Made by a program: the position numbers and the translations under genes
Assembly (NCBI RefSeq): GCF_020103695.1
Contig: NZ_JAHXBF010000040.1
Span: forward strand, 37,626-101,625
Direction of reading: 5' to 3'
Length of the DNA: 64,000 nt
DNA from: Hyalangium versicolor
Lineage (GTDB): Bacteria; Myxococcota; Myxococcia; Myxococcales; Myxococcaceae
Notes under the pieces: generated by a model
Database searches by the model: none
Seen by the model: only the letters and a program-made list of their open reading frames with translations
Told to the model about the DNA's origin: nothing
Part shown: positions 16,856 through 26,600 of the stretch, piece after piece
How the letters are laid out: each line of letters begins with the position of its first letter
Numbering within the stretch: the first letter of the stretch is position 1

Positions 16856-17464
16856 ATGTGGCTGAACAACGTCATCTACGAGAACCGGGTCATCGAGAAC
16901 GAACGGTTGGAACTCACTGATCGCAACTCGCTCTACTTTCTGGGTCACCACCTGACGCTTCGGCGTTGCACCCTTGTAGTAGGTGTGCCCGCCAAGAGAC
17001 TTCACGTCAACAAGACGCGACTCGTGGAGTGCACCATTGAGGTGACCCGGGTGCTGAAGAATTTCGGCTGGGACCACGCCCATTTGACAGGGTGTCGTTT
17101 CAAGGGTCGCTACTTCAGCAACGACTTCGGGAATTTGGAAGGTACGGCCGACGGAAGCATCGTGGATTGCGACTTCACCGCCGCGCAGCTGGATATGACC
17201 CGTTTCCTCAGTTGCGATGCCCGGACGATGCGTTTCCCACCGTGGCCGGGTTTGACCATTCTGGACCCCGTGCGCAGAGCCGCTGAGCTGGTCGCGCTGC
17301 CTTGGCCGGGTAAGCTCCGCGAATTCTTCCAGTGGTATGGGGAGGAACGGCCTGCTTCCACCGCCGCCGTCACGTACTTCGCCCCCGACCTTGCCAAGCG
17401 CAACGGCACCACCCCGGAAGCCATCAAGTCCGTGCTCGAGAAACTCGACGGCGTGTACTACTGA
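16856..17464 (+). CDS. Putative immunity protein for the SitA-like toxin
   Basis: A 202-residue protein without signal peptide or membrane helices, hence cytosolic. The first ~120 residues show a repeating beta pattern with short hydrophobic and polar units (LTLRRCTLVVG, LVECTIEVTRV, LTGCRFKGRYFSND, IVDCDFTAAQLDMTRFLSCD) reminiscent of pentapeptide or beta-helix folds. The C-terminus is helical (PEAIKSVLEKLDGVYY). It starts 12 bp after the toxin stop with a GAGGGG site, so it is co-expressed. Codon use is less GC-rich than in neighbours. The immunity role rests on position, cytosolic nature and gene pairing known for SitA/SitI loci; no family was recognised. Confidence 0.6.
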   Translation: MWLNNVIYENRVIENERLELTDRNSLYFLGHHLTLRRCTLVVGVPAKRLHVNKTRLVECTIEVTRVLKNFGWDHAHLTGCRFKGRYFSNDFGNLEGTADGSIVDCDFTAAQLDMTRFLSCDARTMRFPPWPGLTILDPVRRAAELVALPWPGKLREFFQWYGEERPASTAAVTYFAPDLAKRNGTTPEAIKSVLEKLDGVYY

Positions 17465-17470
17465 GCCATG

Positions 17471-17487
17471 GGGCCTACTTGAGGCCC
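17471..17487. terminator. Short hairpin at convergent ends
   Basis: GGGCC (17471-17475) and GGCCC (17483-17487) flank a 7-base loop, straddling the stop of the S41 protease gene and lying just past the immunity gene stop. It is weak and has no T-run. Confidence 0.3.
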
Positions 17488-18680
17488 TCGGCCGGCGTCG
17501 CGGGCGGCCGCAGCGAGGCAGCCACGTCCACCGCCTTGTCGAGCTGTGGATCCTTCCCCGCCGCGTACGGCAGCGCGTCCGGCACCTCGACGTCCACGTT
17601 CACCCCTATGCCCTCCAGCTGGGTTCCATCCACGGCCACATCCATCGTGGCGATATAGAGGAGATCCCCGTTGGACAGGCGCACCGGTGCGCCCGCCATC
17701 ACCGCCCCCGCCGTGCGCTCGCCCACCAGCGTGGCCATGCCCCGCTGCTTCATCGCGAACGACACCACCTCCTTGCCACTGCGCGAGTTGCCGTTCACCA
17801 GCAGCACCACTGGCTTGAGCCACGAGGGCCTCGCCGTCATCTGCTTGCCCGCCCGATCCTCCGACGTGAGCACTGGCAGGTTCTTGTTGAAGAGGTTGAG
17901 GAACTCCGCGTTGCACCCGCCCCACCCGTCCCGGAAGTCCACCACCAGCGAGTCCGCATCCTCCAGGCGGTACAGGATGTACTCCGCCAGCGCGTCCTGG
18001 AACTCGGGGCCTGCGCATGAGTACACGTGCTGATACGCCACGCGCTTGCCCCCACGCTGAAGGACTCGCGAACTCTTCGCCTGTACTTCGAGCCACTCGG
18101 TCTTCGGATCGATGAGCCGTGGTGTCAGCGTCACTGTCAGCGGCGGCTGGCCCTTCGCTCGCTCCACCGTCACGCGCGTGGGCTTGCCATCCCGACCCTT
18201 CAGCGAGCGCACCGGTTGGAAGGGCTGCCCCTCCACGCTGACGATGCGATCGCCTCTCAGCAGCCCCGCCTTCTCCGCCGGGCCTCCCTGGAACACGTGG
18301 CGCACGAAGAGGCCCTCGGGGCGCTCCGCGAGATCCACGCCCAGGCTCACGTACTCCTCCGGCTTCTTCGGCTTCAAGACCCACCGGAACACCGTCGACA
18401 GCCCCACGTAGCCCCACGTGTCTTGCGCGTAGTACTCCGTGTGCGATGTCTGCAGGTCCGCCAACGCCTTGCGCGTGAGCCGCTCGAAGTCCTCCTCGCT
18501 CTTCGCCGCCGCGGCGTAGCCCTTGTGGCTCGCGGCCCAGGCCTCGGCCTTCTTCGCGTCGTAGAAGCGCTCGCGCACCTCGGACACCACTTCGTCCCCC
18601 AGCTTCGCGAAGCGGCCCTGCGCCTGCGCCCCTGCGCTCGCACCCAGTCCCCAGAGCAGTATTGCGATCCAGCGTCCCAT
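17475..18680 (-). CDS. S41-family PDZ protease (C-terminal processing peptidase type)
   Basis: 401 residues with an N-terminal signal peptide (MGRWIAILLWGLGASAGAQA). A helical cap region is followed by a PDZ domain (YVSLGVDLAERPEGLFVRHVFQGGPAEKAGLLRGDRIVSVEGQPF) and an S41 catalytic domain (SLVVDFRDGWGGCNAEF, VVLLVNGNSRSGKE with nucleophile Ser 301, ATLVGERTAGAV). The family cleaves proteins near their C-termini in the periplasm or outside the cell. ATG 18680 is preferred over the longer frame because GGAGGAG lies upstream and the signal peptide follows. It is divergent from the LuxR-type regulator gene. Confidence 0.88.
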   Translation of the reverse strand: MGRWIAILLWGLGASAGAQAQGRFAKLGDEVVSEVRERFYDAKKAEAWAASHKGYAAAAKSEEDFERLTRKALADLQTSHTEYYAQDTWGYVGLSTVFRWVLKPKKPEEYVSLGVDLAERPEGLFVRHVFQGGPAEKAGLLRGDRIVSVEGQPFQPVRSLKGRDGKPTRVTVERAKGQPPLTVTLTPRLIDPKTEWLEVQAKSSRVLQRGGKRVAYQHVYSCAGPEFQDALAEYILYRLEDADSLVVDFRDGWGGCNAEFLNLFNKNLPVLTSEDRAGKQMTARPSWLKPVVLLVNGNSRSGKEVVSFAMKQRGMATLVGERTAGAVMAGAPVRLSNGDLLYIATMDVAVDGTQLEGIGVNVDVEVPDALPYAAGKDPQLDKAVDVAASLRPPATPAEGLK

Positions 18681-18813
18681 CCGTGTTCTCCTCCCCTCCC
18701 TCACCGAGAGAGCACTCGTGGAGGCTACATCTCCTGGGCCCCCTGTGTGGGGTGCATGACAGCTCGCACGTGGCCCGGCGAAACGCACACCGGCCGGTTA
18801 GGCATGGGAGAAC

Positions 18814-19455
18814 GTGCTGGACTCGTCCTCCTCTCCCCTGCGCCTCGCCCTCGTTGCCGAGGACCCGCTCGCCCGGGGTGCCCTGTCTCGCGCCCTCTCG
18901 GAGCTGGGCAGAGAGGACCTCACCATCGCCTCGGCTGGCACCCTCTCGGAGTTGGAGGCGACCCGCTCCGAACCTCCCGACGTGGTGCTGTGGGACGTGG
19001 GCCTGCGCCTCTCCGAGGCAGAAGGACGCCTGGACGCTCCCGAGTTGGGGGCACCCGTGCTCGCGTTGGTGCCTGATGAGGCCGCGGCGGAGCTGGCTCT
19101 CGCCGCGGGCGCTCGAGGCCTGCTTTTCCGGGATGCCGCTCCCAGCGCACTGCTGGCCGCACTGCAGGCGGTGGCTCGGGGGCTCGCCGTCTTCGAGCCC
19201 GCGCTCTCGCCGGTGCGCCCCACTCCGCGTGCCTCCACCTCCACGCCTCCCGGCCCAGAGCCCCTCACACCGCGCGAACGTGAGGTGCTCGCGCTGCTGG
19301 CAGAGGGCCTCTCCAACAAGGCCATTGCCGACCGGCTCTCCATCAGCGAGCACACCGCCAAGTTCCATGTGAACGCCGTGCTCGCCAAGCTGGGGGTCCA
19401 GCGGCGCACGGAAGCCGTCGTCCGAGCCGCACGCATGGGGTGGGTGACGTTGTAA
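18814..19455 (+). CDS. NarL/FixJ-type response regulator (receiver + LuxR HTH)
   Basis: 213 residues starting at GTG 18814. The N-terminal receiver-like domain has one acidic residue pair replaced by AED, a candidate phosphoacceptor D61 (VVLWDVGLR), and lacks the usual Lys near the end (LLFRDAAPS), so phosphorylation is uncertain. A Pro/Thr-rich linker (~130-150) leads to a complete LuxR HTH (LTPREREVLALLAEGLSNKAIADRLSISEHTAKFHVNAVLAKLGVQRRTEAVV). It binds DNA as a transcriptional regulator. A 23-codon remnant of a histidine kinase directly follows the stop, suggesting its cognate kinase gene was lost by deletion. Confidence 0.85.
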   Translation: MLDSSSSPLRLALVAEDPLARGALSRALSELGREDLTIASAGTLSELEATRSEPPDVVLWDVGLRLSEAEGRLDAPELGAPVLALVPDEAAAELALAAGARGLLFRDAAPSALLAALQAVARGLAVFEPALSPVRPTPRASTSTPPGPEPLTPREREVLALLAEGLSNKAIADRLSISEHTAKFHVNAVLAKLGVQRRTEAVVRAARMGWVTL

Positions 19456-19456
19456 C

Positions 19457-19525
19457 CAGGTGCGGAGCACACCGGACTGGGGCGGCACGTTCACGCTCTA
19501 TCTGCCCATGGCGCCTCCAGCGTAA
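19457..19525 (+). pseudogene. Remnant of a histidine kinase C-terminus
   Basis: Starting 2 bases after the LuxR-regulator stop, one frame reads VRSTPDWGGTFTLYLP and ends at TAA (19523-19525). This matches the last beta strand and G3 region of HATPase domains in histidine kinases (typically STPG-GSTFTLYLP followed by a short tail). The rest of the kinase is absent because the preceding sequence is the intact regulator. It is best read as the scar of a deletion or of a regulator-kinase gene rearrangement. It is not expected to be translated. Confidence 0.55.
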
Positions 19526-19569
19526 GGTCGCGGTACTCGGTTGCTCCAGAGGGAGACCCAGGTTTGACC

Positions 19570-20592
19570 ATGCGCTTGCGTCACGCGCTCCTTGTGCTGG
19601 TTCCGTTGCTCATCGGGCTCTCAGGTGGGTGCGGCGGGTGCTCGACCCGTTTCTCCAGAGCCCCTGTTGATGCGGGCTTTGCTCCAGCCCACGAGGAGAC
19701 CTCAACTGCGGCGCCATCCCCTGACCCAGGTGACTTGAACGAACTCGATCCTCCCTTTGGAATCCCCTCACCCGACTTCGCAGGCGCTGTCGTTTTCGAA
19801 ACCGTGGGGGAGCCCGACGCAGACAACCGCTTTCCTTCCGTAGTCATGATCCATCCACAGATGAGCCCTGGCTCGGGAAGGATCCGGGAATGCAGTGGCG
19901 TCATCGTCGCCCCACGCCTCGTCCTCACCGCTGGCCACTGCGTCTGCCAGCGCCGTCAGGTCTCCGTTTCAGGCAGCGATCCGGAGCAACGGGTGGATGG
20001 CACTTCCTGTGCTCGAAGTGCCATCGCGACGGTCTTCTTCTATGACCAGGCCACGCACCAACCCCGACAGATCGGGGGCGCTACCTCCCAGCAGCATCCA
20101 GGGCGGATCCGTCCTCATCCACAGTTGGAGGTTCGGTTGAAGGAGGGGGAAGATGTGCTCTCCAGCCATGCGGATCTGGCTCTCATCCTCCTGGAGGAGC
20201 CGGTCCCCTCTGGATTCCGTCCAGCTCGGTTGGCGAAGACCTCAGCCAGGCTCGATGACACGTTGACACGAGTGGGCTTCGGCTACGACGAGGCGCAGGG
20301 AGCCTTGGATGGAAGACGGCTCGTTCATCAGAGCAAAGTGCTGAAATCCCTATCCGACACTGACGAGAGGTTCCTCCTCGAGAATTCGGATGACTCCATC
20401 TTCAGGGGCGATGATGGAGGTCCATGCTTTCGGGAGGCACCCGACGGCCCCGAGGTCGTCGGCATCTCGACGACTGGATTGGGCCGGGAAGCATCCATGA
20501 CAGACCTCTCTCCCTTCAGGGCGTGGCTGCTCCGAGAGATCGCCCTGGCAGCATCCGCCGAACCCAACCCTGATGGGGGAATCCGCGAATGA
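19570..20592 (+). CDS. Trypsin-like (S1) secreted protein with mutated catalytic serine
   Basis: 340 residues with a signal sequence (LVLVPLLIGLSGGC, a poor lipobox, possible lipoprotein). The S1 fold is clear: CSGVIVAPRLVLTAGHC with His 123, and SSHADLALILLE with Asp 202. The normally GDSGGP nucleophile motif is GDDGGP at 280-285, so position 282 is Asp and the protein should not cleave peptides. The bases read GGCGATGATGGAGGT. ATG 19570 is used rather than TTG 19564. The gene overlaps the next trypsin-like gene by 4 bp (ATGA), so the two are coupled. It could be a binding protein or a regulator of its active paralogue. Confidence 0.85.
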   Translation: MRLRHALLVLVPLLIGLSGGCGGCSTRFSRAPVDAGFAPAHEETSTAAPSPDPGDLNELDPPFGIPSPDFAGAVVFETVGEPDADNRFPSVVMIHPQMSPGSGRIRECSGVIVAPRLVLTAGHCVCQRRQVSVSGSDPEQRVDGTSCARSAIATVFFYDQATHQPRQIGGATSQQHPGRIRPHPQLEVRLKEGEDVLSSHADLALILLEEPVPSGFRPARLAKTSARLDDTLTRVGFGYDEAQGALDGRRLVHQSKVLKSLSDTDERFLLENSDDSIFRGDDGGPCFREAPDGPEVVGISTTGLGREASMTDLSPFRAWLLREIALAASAEPNPDGGIRE

Positions 20593-21635
20593 TGAGCCTT
20601 CGAACGTGGCGCGCCATCCTCTGCCTGAGCTGCCCCTTGTTGGCCCTGTGGATTGGGTGTGCCTCCACCCCATCCAAGGTGTCCGATCCATCCGCGGAAC
20701 TGTTTCCTCCCGGTGAGATGCTTGTGGCTCCAGGTACGCCAGATCTGGAGAACATCCACCTGCCCTCTGTCATGGTGAGCGCCAGCATCGTCACGGAGAG
20801 AGGCCGTCTCGCTCGCAAGTCCTGCTCGGGCGTCATCGTCCATCCCCGGCTGGTCTTCACGGCGGGGCACTGTGTCTGCGCGGCCAGGACCACCAAGGCC
20901 GAAGACCGACTCACCCACTTCACTGGGATGGAACCCACGGGCCCCACCCGCGCTGACCGCGTCGTGAAGCACGTGGTCTCGAGAGGGTCAGCGCTCGAAG
21001 ATGTCTCGCTCACGAGCATCATCGATGCGAAATCGCCCTGTGCGGAGACGGTGACCGTGACCACGGTCCGATACCTTTCCACCCCAACAGGCTCCTCCTC
21101 CAGGCCGGAGATTCGTGACCATGTCGGCGAAGTGGTGATCCACCCCGCACTCGAAATGATCTCGGGCCGACGTGGCCAGGCTCAAGGAGTGGTGTGGAGC
21201 CATGCGGATCTCGCTGCCATCTTCTTGAAAGAGCCTTTGGAGGACACCCTTCCTCGTCTCAGCCTCACAGAGACCGAAGTCCGGGTAGGACAGGCCGTCA
21301 CCATGGTGGGCTACGGCACTGGGAATGACGCGTCTCCCTCTTTTGGCGTCCGGCACTTCGGAAACAATCGAGTGACCCAGCTCATCTATCTGGAGACGGG
21401 GAGCACAGCCTTCAGGACGGAAGAGCAGCAACTGCTCGATGGCGAGGTGGCATCTCATGCCCAGGGTGGCGACAGCGGAGGGGCTTGCGTCAGGAGCAGC
21501 AACAAGCACGAGCTCATCGGGATCACGTCGATCGGCGCGCAGAAGCCCACGGGAGAGCGCATGTCCATCTTCACCAGCGTCTATTCCCACCGTGGCTGGC
21601 TGCTCCAGATGATCAAGCAAGCCGACAAGAGCTGA
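20589..21635 (+). CDS. Trypsin-like (S1) secreted serine protease
   Basis: 348 residues with an N-terminal hydrophobic leader ending in a Cys (LLALWIGCAS), probably a lipoprotein. The triad is complete: His 94 (FTAGHC), Asp 207 (WSHADLAAIF) and Ser 296 in GGDSGGAC. Both this protein and its upstream neighbour share CSGVIV-PRLV-TAGHCVC and the SHADLA block, so they arose by tandem duplication. It probably degrades proteins at the cell surface or in the medium, for example during predation. The start overlaps the upstream stop (ATGA at 20589). Confidence 0.88.
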   Translation: MMSLRTWRAILCLSCPLLALWIGCASTPSKVSDPSAELFPPGEMLVAPGTPDLENIHLPSVMVSASIVTERGRLARKSCSGVIVHPRLVFTAGHCVCAARTTKAEDRLTHFTGMEPTGPTRADRVVKHVVSRGSALEDVSLTSIIDAKSPCAETVTVTTVRYLSTPTGSSSRPEIRDHVGEVVIHPALEMISGRRGQAQGVVWSHADLAAIFLKEPLEDTLPRLSLTETEVRVGQAVTMVGYGTGNDASPSFGVRHFGNNRVTQLIYLETGSTAFRTEEQQLLDGEVASHAQGGDSGGACVRSSNKHELIGITSIGAQKPTGERMSIFTSVYSHRGWLLQMIKQADKS

Positions 21636-21727
21636 GCCCTGCGCCCCTCCCCGAAAGCATGACTCTCCTGCCCACTCGCGCAGTCCCGCCCAGCACTCCC
21701 CTCCAAAAGAAGAGGTCACCTGCCTGA

Positions 21728-21752
21728 ACGGATAGGTCTCCTCCCTATCCGT
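21728..21752. promoter_or_regulatory. Perfect 9-bp hairpin in the HtrA leader
   Basis: ACGGATAGG (21728-21736) and CCTATCCGT (21744-21752) form a perfect stem with a 7-base loop (TCTCCTC). It is 58 bp before the ATG of the first HtrA-like gene and 92 bp after the trypsin-like gene stop. It may be a terminator-like or operator element. Confidence 0.45.
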
Positions 21753-21785
21753 CTCGCCGATGTGGCGCGCTCCCGAGGCCTTTAG

Positions 21786-21800
21786 TTTCTGGTCCAGAAA
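21786..21800. promoter_or_regulatory. Palindrome next to the HtrA ribosome site
   Basis: TTTCTGG (21786-21792), T, CCAGAAA (21794-21800) forms a 15-bp near-perfect palindrome ending at the AAGGAAA ribosome site of the gene starting at 21810. As RNA it could not fold tightly (1-base loop), so a dimeric protein operator is more likely. Confidence 0.4.
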
Positions 21801-21809
21801 GGAAACGCC

Positions 21810-22703
21810 ATGTCCGACCTGCTCTCTTTCTCCCAGTCCATCGCCTCCCTCGTCGAGCGCATCGCTCCCTCCGTCGTCCGCGTGGAGGCCCGCCGCCGTC
21901 ACGGCGCCACCGGCATCGTCTGGAGCTCCGATGGCCACATCCTCACCACCAGCCACGCCGTCGAACACGAAGGCCAGATCCAGATCAGCCTCCCCGAGGG
22001 CCGCACCGCTCCCGCCGAGCTCGTCGGCCGTGACCCGAGCACCGACCTCGCCCTCCTCAAGACCGAGGCCCCTGGCCTCACGCCCCTCGCCCCCGCTCCC
22101 CTCGAGGGCCTGAAGGTCGGCCACCTCGTCCTCGCCATCGGCCACCCCGGCCGCACCACCCGCGCCACCCTCGGCATCGTCAGCGCCCTCGGAGATGAAT
22201 GGCGCACCCACGCGGGCGGCCGCATCCACCGCTACCTGGAGACCGATGCCGACCTGCCTCCCGGCTTCTCCGGCGGCCCCCTCGTGGACGCCCAGGGACG
22301 CTTCCTCGGCCTGCTCACCGCCGCCTTCTCCCGCACCGCCGCCGTCGCCATCCCCGGCGAGACGCTCACCCGCGTCGTCTCCACCCTCAAGGAACACGGC
22401 GGCATCCGCCGCGGCTACCTCGGCGTCGGCGCCTACCCCGTGCGCCTGCCTCAGCCCCTGTCCTCCCTCGCTGGCGCGGACACCGGCCTCATCTTCCTCT
22501 CCGTGGACCCCGACGGCCCCGCCCACCGCGCCGGCCTGCTGCTGGGGGATGTGCTCGTGAACCTCGGCGGCCGCTCCCTGGAGGGCGTGGAGGATCTGCT
22601 CGGCTACCTCGCCGACGAGAAGGTCGGCTCCACCGTCCCCGCCAAGGTGCTGCGCGCCGGAGAGCTGCGCGAGGTCTCCCTCACCATCGGCAAGCGCTCG
22701 TGA
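21810..22703 (+). CDS. HtrA-like (S1C) serine protease with PDZ domain, leaderless
   Basis: 297 residues. There is no signal peptide (MSDLLSFSQSIASLVERIAPSVV), so it is apparently cytosolic, unlike DegP/DegQ. The triad is His 49 (LTTSHAVEH), Asp 79 (PSTDLALLKTE) and Ser 154 (PPGFSGGPLVDAQG). A C-terminal PDZ domain covers about residues 205-290 (RGYLGVGAYPV, FLSVDPDGPAHRAGLLLGDVLVNLGG). In the loop before Ser the family's usual NPGNSGGP is PPGFSGGP. It may be a chaperone or quality-control protease. It is followed after 31 bp by a second HtrA-like gene, forming an operon. Two perfect dyads in the leader suggest regulation. Confidence 0.85.
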   Translation: MSDLLSFSQSIASLVERIAPSVVRVEARRRHGATGIVWSSDGHILTTSHAVEHEGQIQISLPEGRTAPAELVGRDPSTDLALLKTEAPGLTPLAPAPLEGLKVGHLVLAIGHPGRTTRATLGIVSALGDEWRTHAGGRIHRYLETDADLPPGFSGGPLVDAQGRFLGLLTAAFSRTAAVAIPGETLTRVVSTLKEHGGIRRGYLGVGAYPVRLPQPLSSLAGADTGLIFLSVDPDGPAHRAGLLLGDVLVNLGGRSLEGVEDLLGYLADEKVGSTVPAKVLRAGELREVSLTIGKRS

Positions 22704-22734
22704 CGCGCCGTGCCCCCAAAGAAAGGCTTCGTCC

Positions 22735-23646
<912 letters not shown>

Positions 23647-23660
23647 ATCCCACGGGCGGC

Positions 23661-26600
23661 TCAGCGGCCGGGCAGCACGCCCAGCAGGCTGAAGCCGCCG
23701 TTGACGACATCCACCAGGCCATCGCCGTTGACGTCCGCGAGCGTCGCAGCCTGCGCCTGGTCCGTCGAGCCCCAGATGGAGGGTGCGGAGAAGCCTCCGG
23801 CGCCGTTGCCGCGCCAGATGATCACCGCATCCACGCCCGGCGCCGACACGGCGATATCCGCCCGCCCGTCTCCATCGAAGTCGGTCGCCTGGATCCACTC
23901 CGGAGCAACCGACGGAGCGCTGAAGCTCAGCGTCGCCCACACGGTGGAGTCGAAGGTGCCATCGCCCCGGCCCTTGATCACCTTCACGTCATACACGCCC
24001 GTGCTGGCAGTGACCGTGACGGCGAGGTCCGGCTTCCCGTCCCGGTCAAAGTCCGCCGTAGCGAGCGCCACGCCAGCACCAGACAAGCCCTGGGTCTTCG
24101 CCGGGGTCACGAAGCCGCCGGCCCCGTTACCCAGCAGCACGCCCACTGCGGCGGAGCTGGCGTTGTTGGTCACCGCCACATCCGGCCGGCCATCCAGGTT
24201 GAAGTCGGCGACGACCTCGGACTGCGGCGCACCGCCCACAGTGTTCGTGGTGTAGTTGGCGAAGGTGCCGCCGCCGGTGTTGAGGCGCAGGTACACGGCA
24301 TTACCACATGCGAGCAGGTCCGGGGCTCCGTCACTGTTGAAGTCCACCAGCAAGGGGCTCCGAGGTGCCACGGGATAGGTGAGGTCCGTGGCCAGCTTCG
24401 TCAGGCCCCCGTTCCCATCTCCCAGCAGCACGGAGATGCTGGGCGTGGAGGAGTTGTTGTTGGTCACCACCACGTCCGTGTTGCCGTCGCGATCGATGTC
24501 TCCAGTGGTAGCGAAGCTGGGGGCAGTACCCACCGCGGGAGCCGTGGAGGACAACAGGAAGTTGCCCGTACCGTCTCCGAACAACAGGCTCAGCTTGTTG
24601 GTGGAGCGGTTGGTGGTCAGCACATCCGGCTTGCCGTCCTTGTTCAGGTCCACCACGGTGACACCGCGGCCAGTCACCGCCCCCGACACCGACTGCAGCG
24701 GGTAGGCCGTCGGGCCAGGCAGGCCAATGCCCTTGCTGCGCAGCACGAAGACGCGGTTGTCCGCGGTGAGGGTTCCCACGAGGTCGGGCAACCCATCTCC
24801 GTCCACGTCGCTGCCCACCATGTCCACGATGCCCGTGCCCGTGGCGGTGGAAGAGCCAATGGTGAACCGCCCGGTCCCCAGGCCCTTGAGCAGGATGACG
24901 CTCACATCGGTGTTGTTGCCCGCGATCACGTCCAGCTTGCCATCCTGGTCGAAGTCTCCGACGACGACACCGCGCGGGTCCTTGAACTCGGGGGTGCCCG
25001 GGTTGGCGGAGGTGGTGGCGGCGGAGCCCAGGGTGCCATCGCCCGCGCCCAACATCACGCTCACCGCGCCCACGCTGCTGGGGTTGCCCACCACGACGAT
25101 GTCCGGCTTGTTGTCCCCGTTGAAGTCTCCGGCGCTGATGGCTCGTGGCGCGTAGCCCGCCACGGTGTTGCCCATGCTGGTGAAGGCCGTGCTGGAACGG
25201 CCGCCGTTGTTGCGCAGGGCCGTGACGCTGCTGCCGCCAAAGTTGGCCGTGGCGATGTCCGGCTTGCCGTCTCCGTTGAGGTCCACCACCACCAGGCTCT
25301 GCGGGGAGACACCCACGTTGAAGTTGAAGCTGGTGGGGAAGGTGCCATCTCCGTTGCCATACAGCACCGTCACGTTGCTCCCGGTGCTGTTGGCGACCAC
25401 CAGGTCCAACTTGCCATCCAGATCGAAGTCCGCGGTGGCCATCCCCTTCGGCCCGGCGCCCGTGTTCCACGTGGCCGGAGTGCCGTAGCCGCCCGCGCCG
25501 TTGTCCAGCAACACGCTCACGGTGTTAGCGCTCTGGTTGGCGCTCACCAGGTCCAACCGCCCGTCGCCGTTGAAATCTCCGGTCGTCACGCCCTGCGGGT
25601 TGAGCGCGGTGGTGCCCAGGGACACGGTGGTGAAGGCGGAGAAGCTGCCATTGCCGCGGCCCTTGGCGACGGCCAGCGCGCTGGCGCCCGCCGTGGTACC
25701 GCCCACGGCCACCACCAGATCCGGGCGGCCGTCTCCATCCAGGTCCGCCACCGTGGAGGCGGCGGGCGAGGGGCTCACCTGCAGATGGAGGCCCGCGTTG
25801 AGCGCAGCCTCGCAGCGATCAGCCTGCATGCTCAGCAGCACCGCCACACCGTTGCTGGCCGGGCGGACCGCCACGATGTCCTGACGGCCGCTGCGGTCGG
25901 CATCCAGCACCACCACCGAGGTGGCGGGGCCTCCCGCGGGCGTCACTCGCGGCGTGGTGTTCAGCGAGCCATCGCTCTTGCCGGACAGAATGAGCACATC
26001 GCTGCCCACGCCCGTCACCACCACATCCCGGTTGCTGTCCTCGTCCATGTCCACCACGGCCAGCCCCGCGGGCTGACCACCCGTGGTGATGGCCGTCTGC
26101 AAGGAGAAGGTGCCATCCCCGTTGCCGCGTGCGACACGCACCGTGCCGCTGGCACCCAGGGCCGCCACCACATCCGGACGCGCATCCTTGTTCAGGTCCG
26201 CCACGGAGTGCGCTGTCACCCCCGCGCCCATGCCCAGCGGCGTCACCGCGCCGAAGGTCCCCGAGCCGGTGCCCAGCATCACCTTCACGTCCTGCGTGGG
26301 GTCCACGAAGATGAGATCCAACCGGGCATCAAGGTTGAGGTCCGCGGTGGCGATGGCCTGCGGCGAGCCGCCCACGGTGGTGCGAGTGGGAGCGCCGAAC
26401 ACCCCCGCCGTCGTAGCCAGGGCGACCTCCACGGTGCCCGCCGTGCTGGTGGCAATCAGGTCCACCTTCCCATCGCGGTTGAAGTCGCCCACCACCAGGC
26501 CGGCCGCGGGGCCCTGGAGCGTGGTGGCCACGGTGGCCGCGCTGAAGGTGCCCGTGCCCGTGCCCTTGAGCAGGTACACGTTGCTGTTGGAGGCACCGCC

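Noticed and set aside
16856..17464. True pentapeptide-repeat protein
   Set aside because: The A(D/N)LXX pattern is not regular; only a loose beta-repeat rhythm is present.
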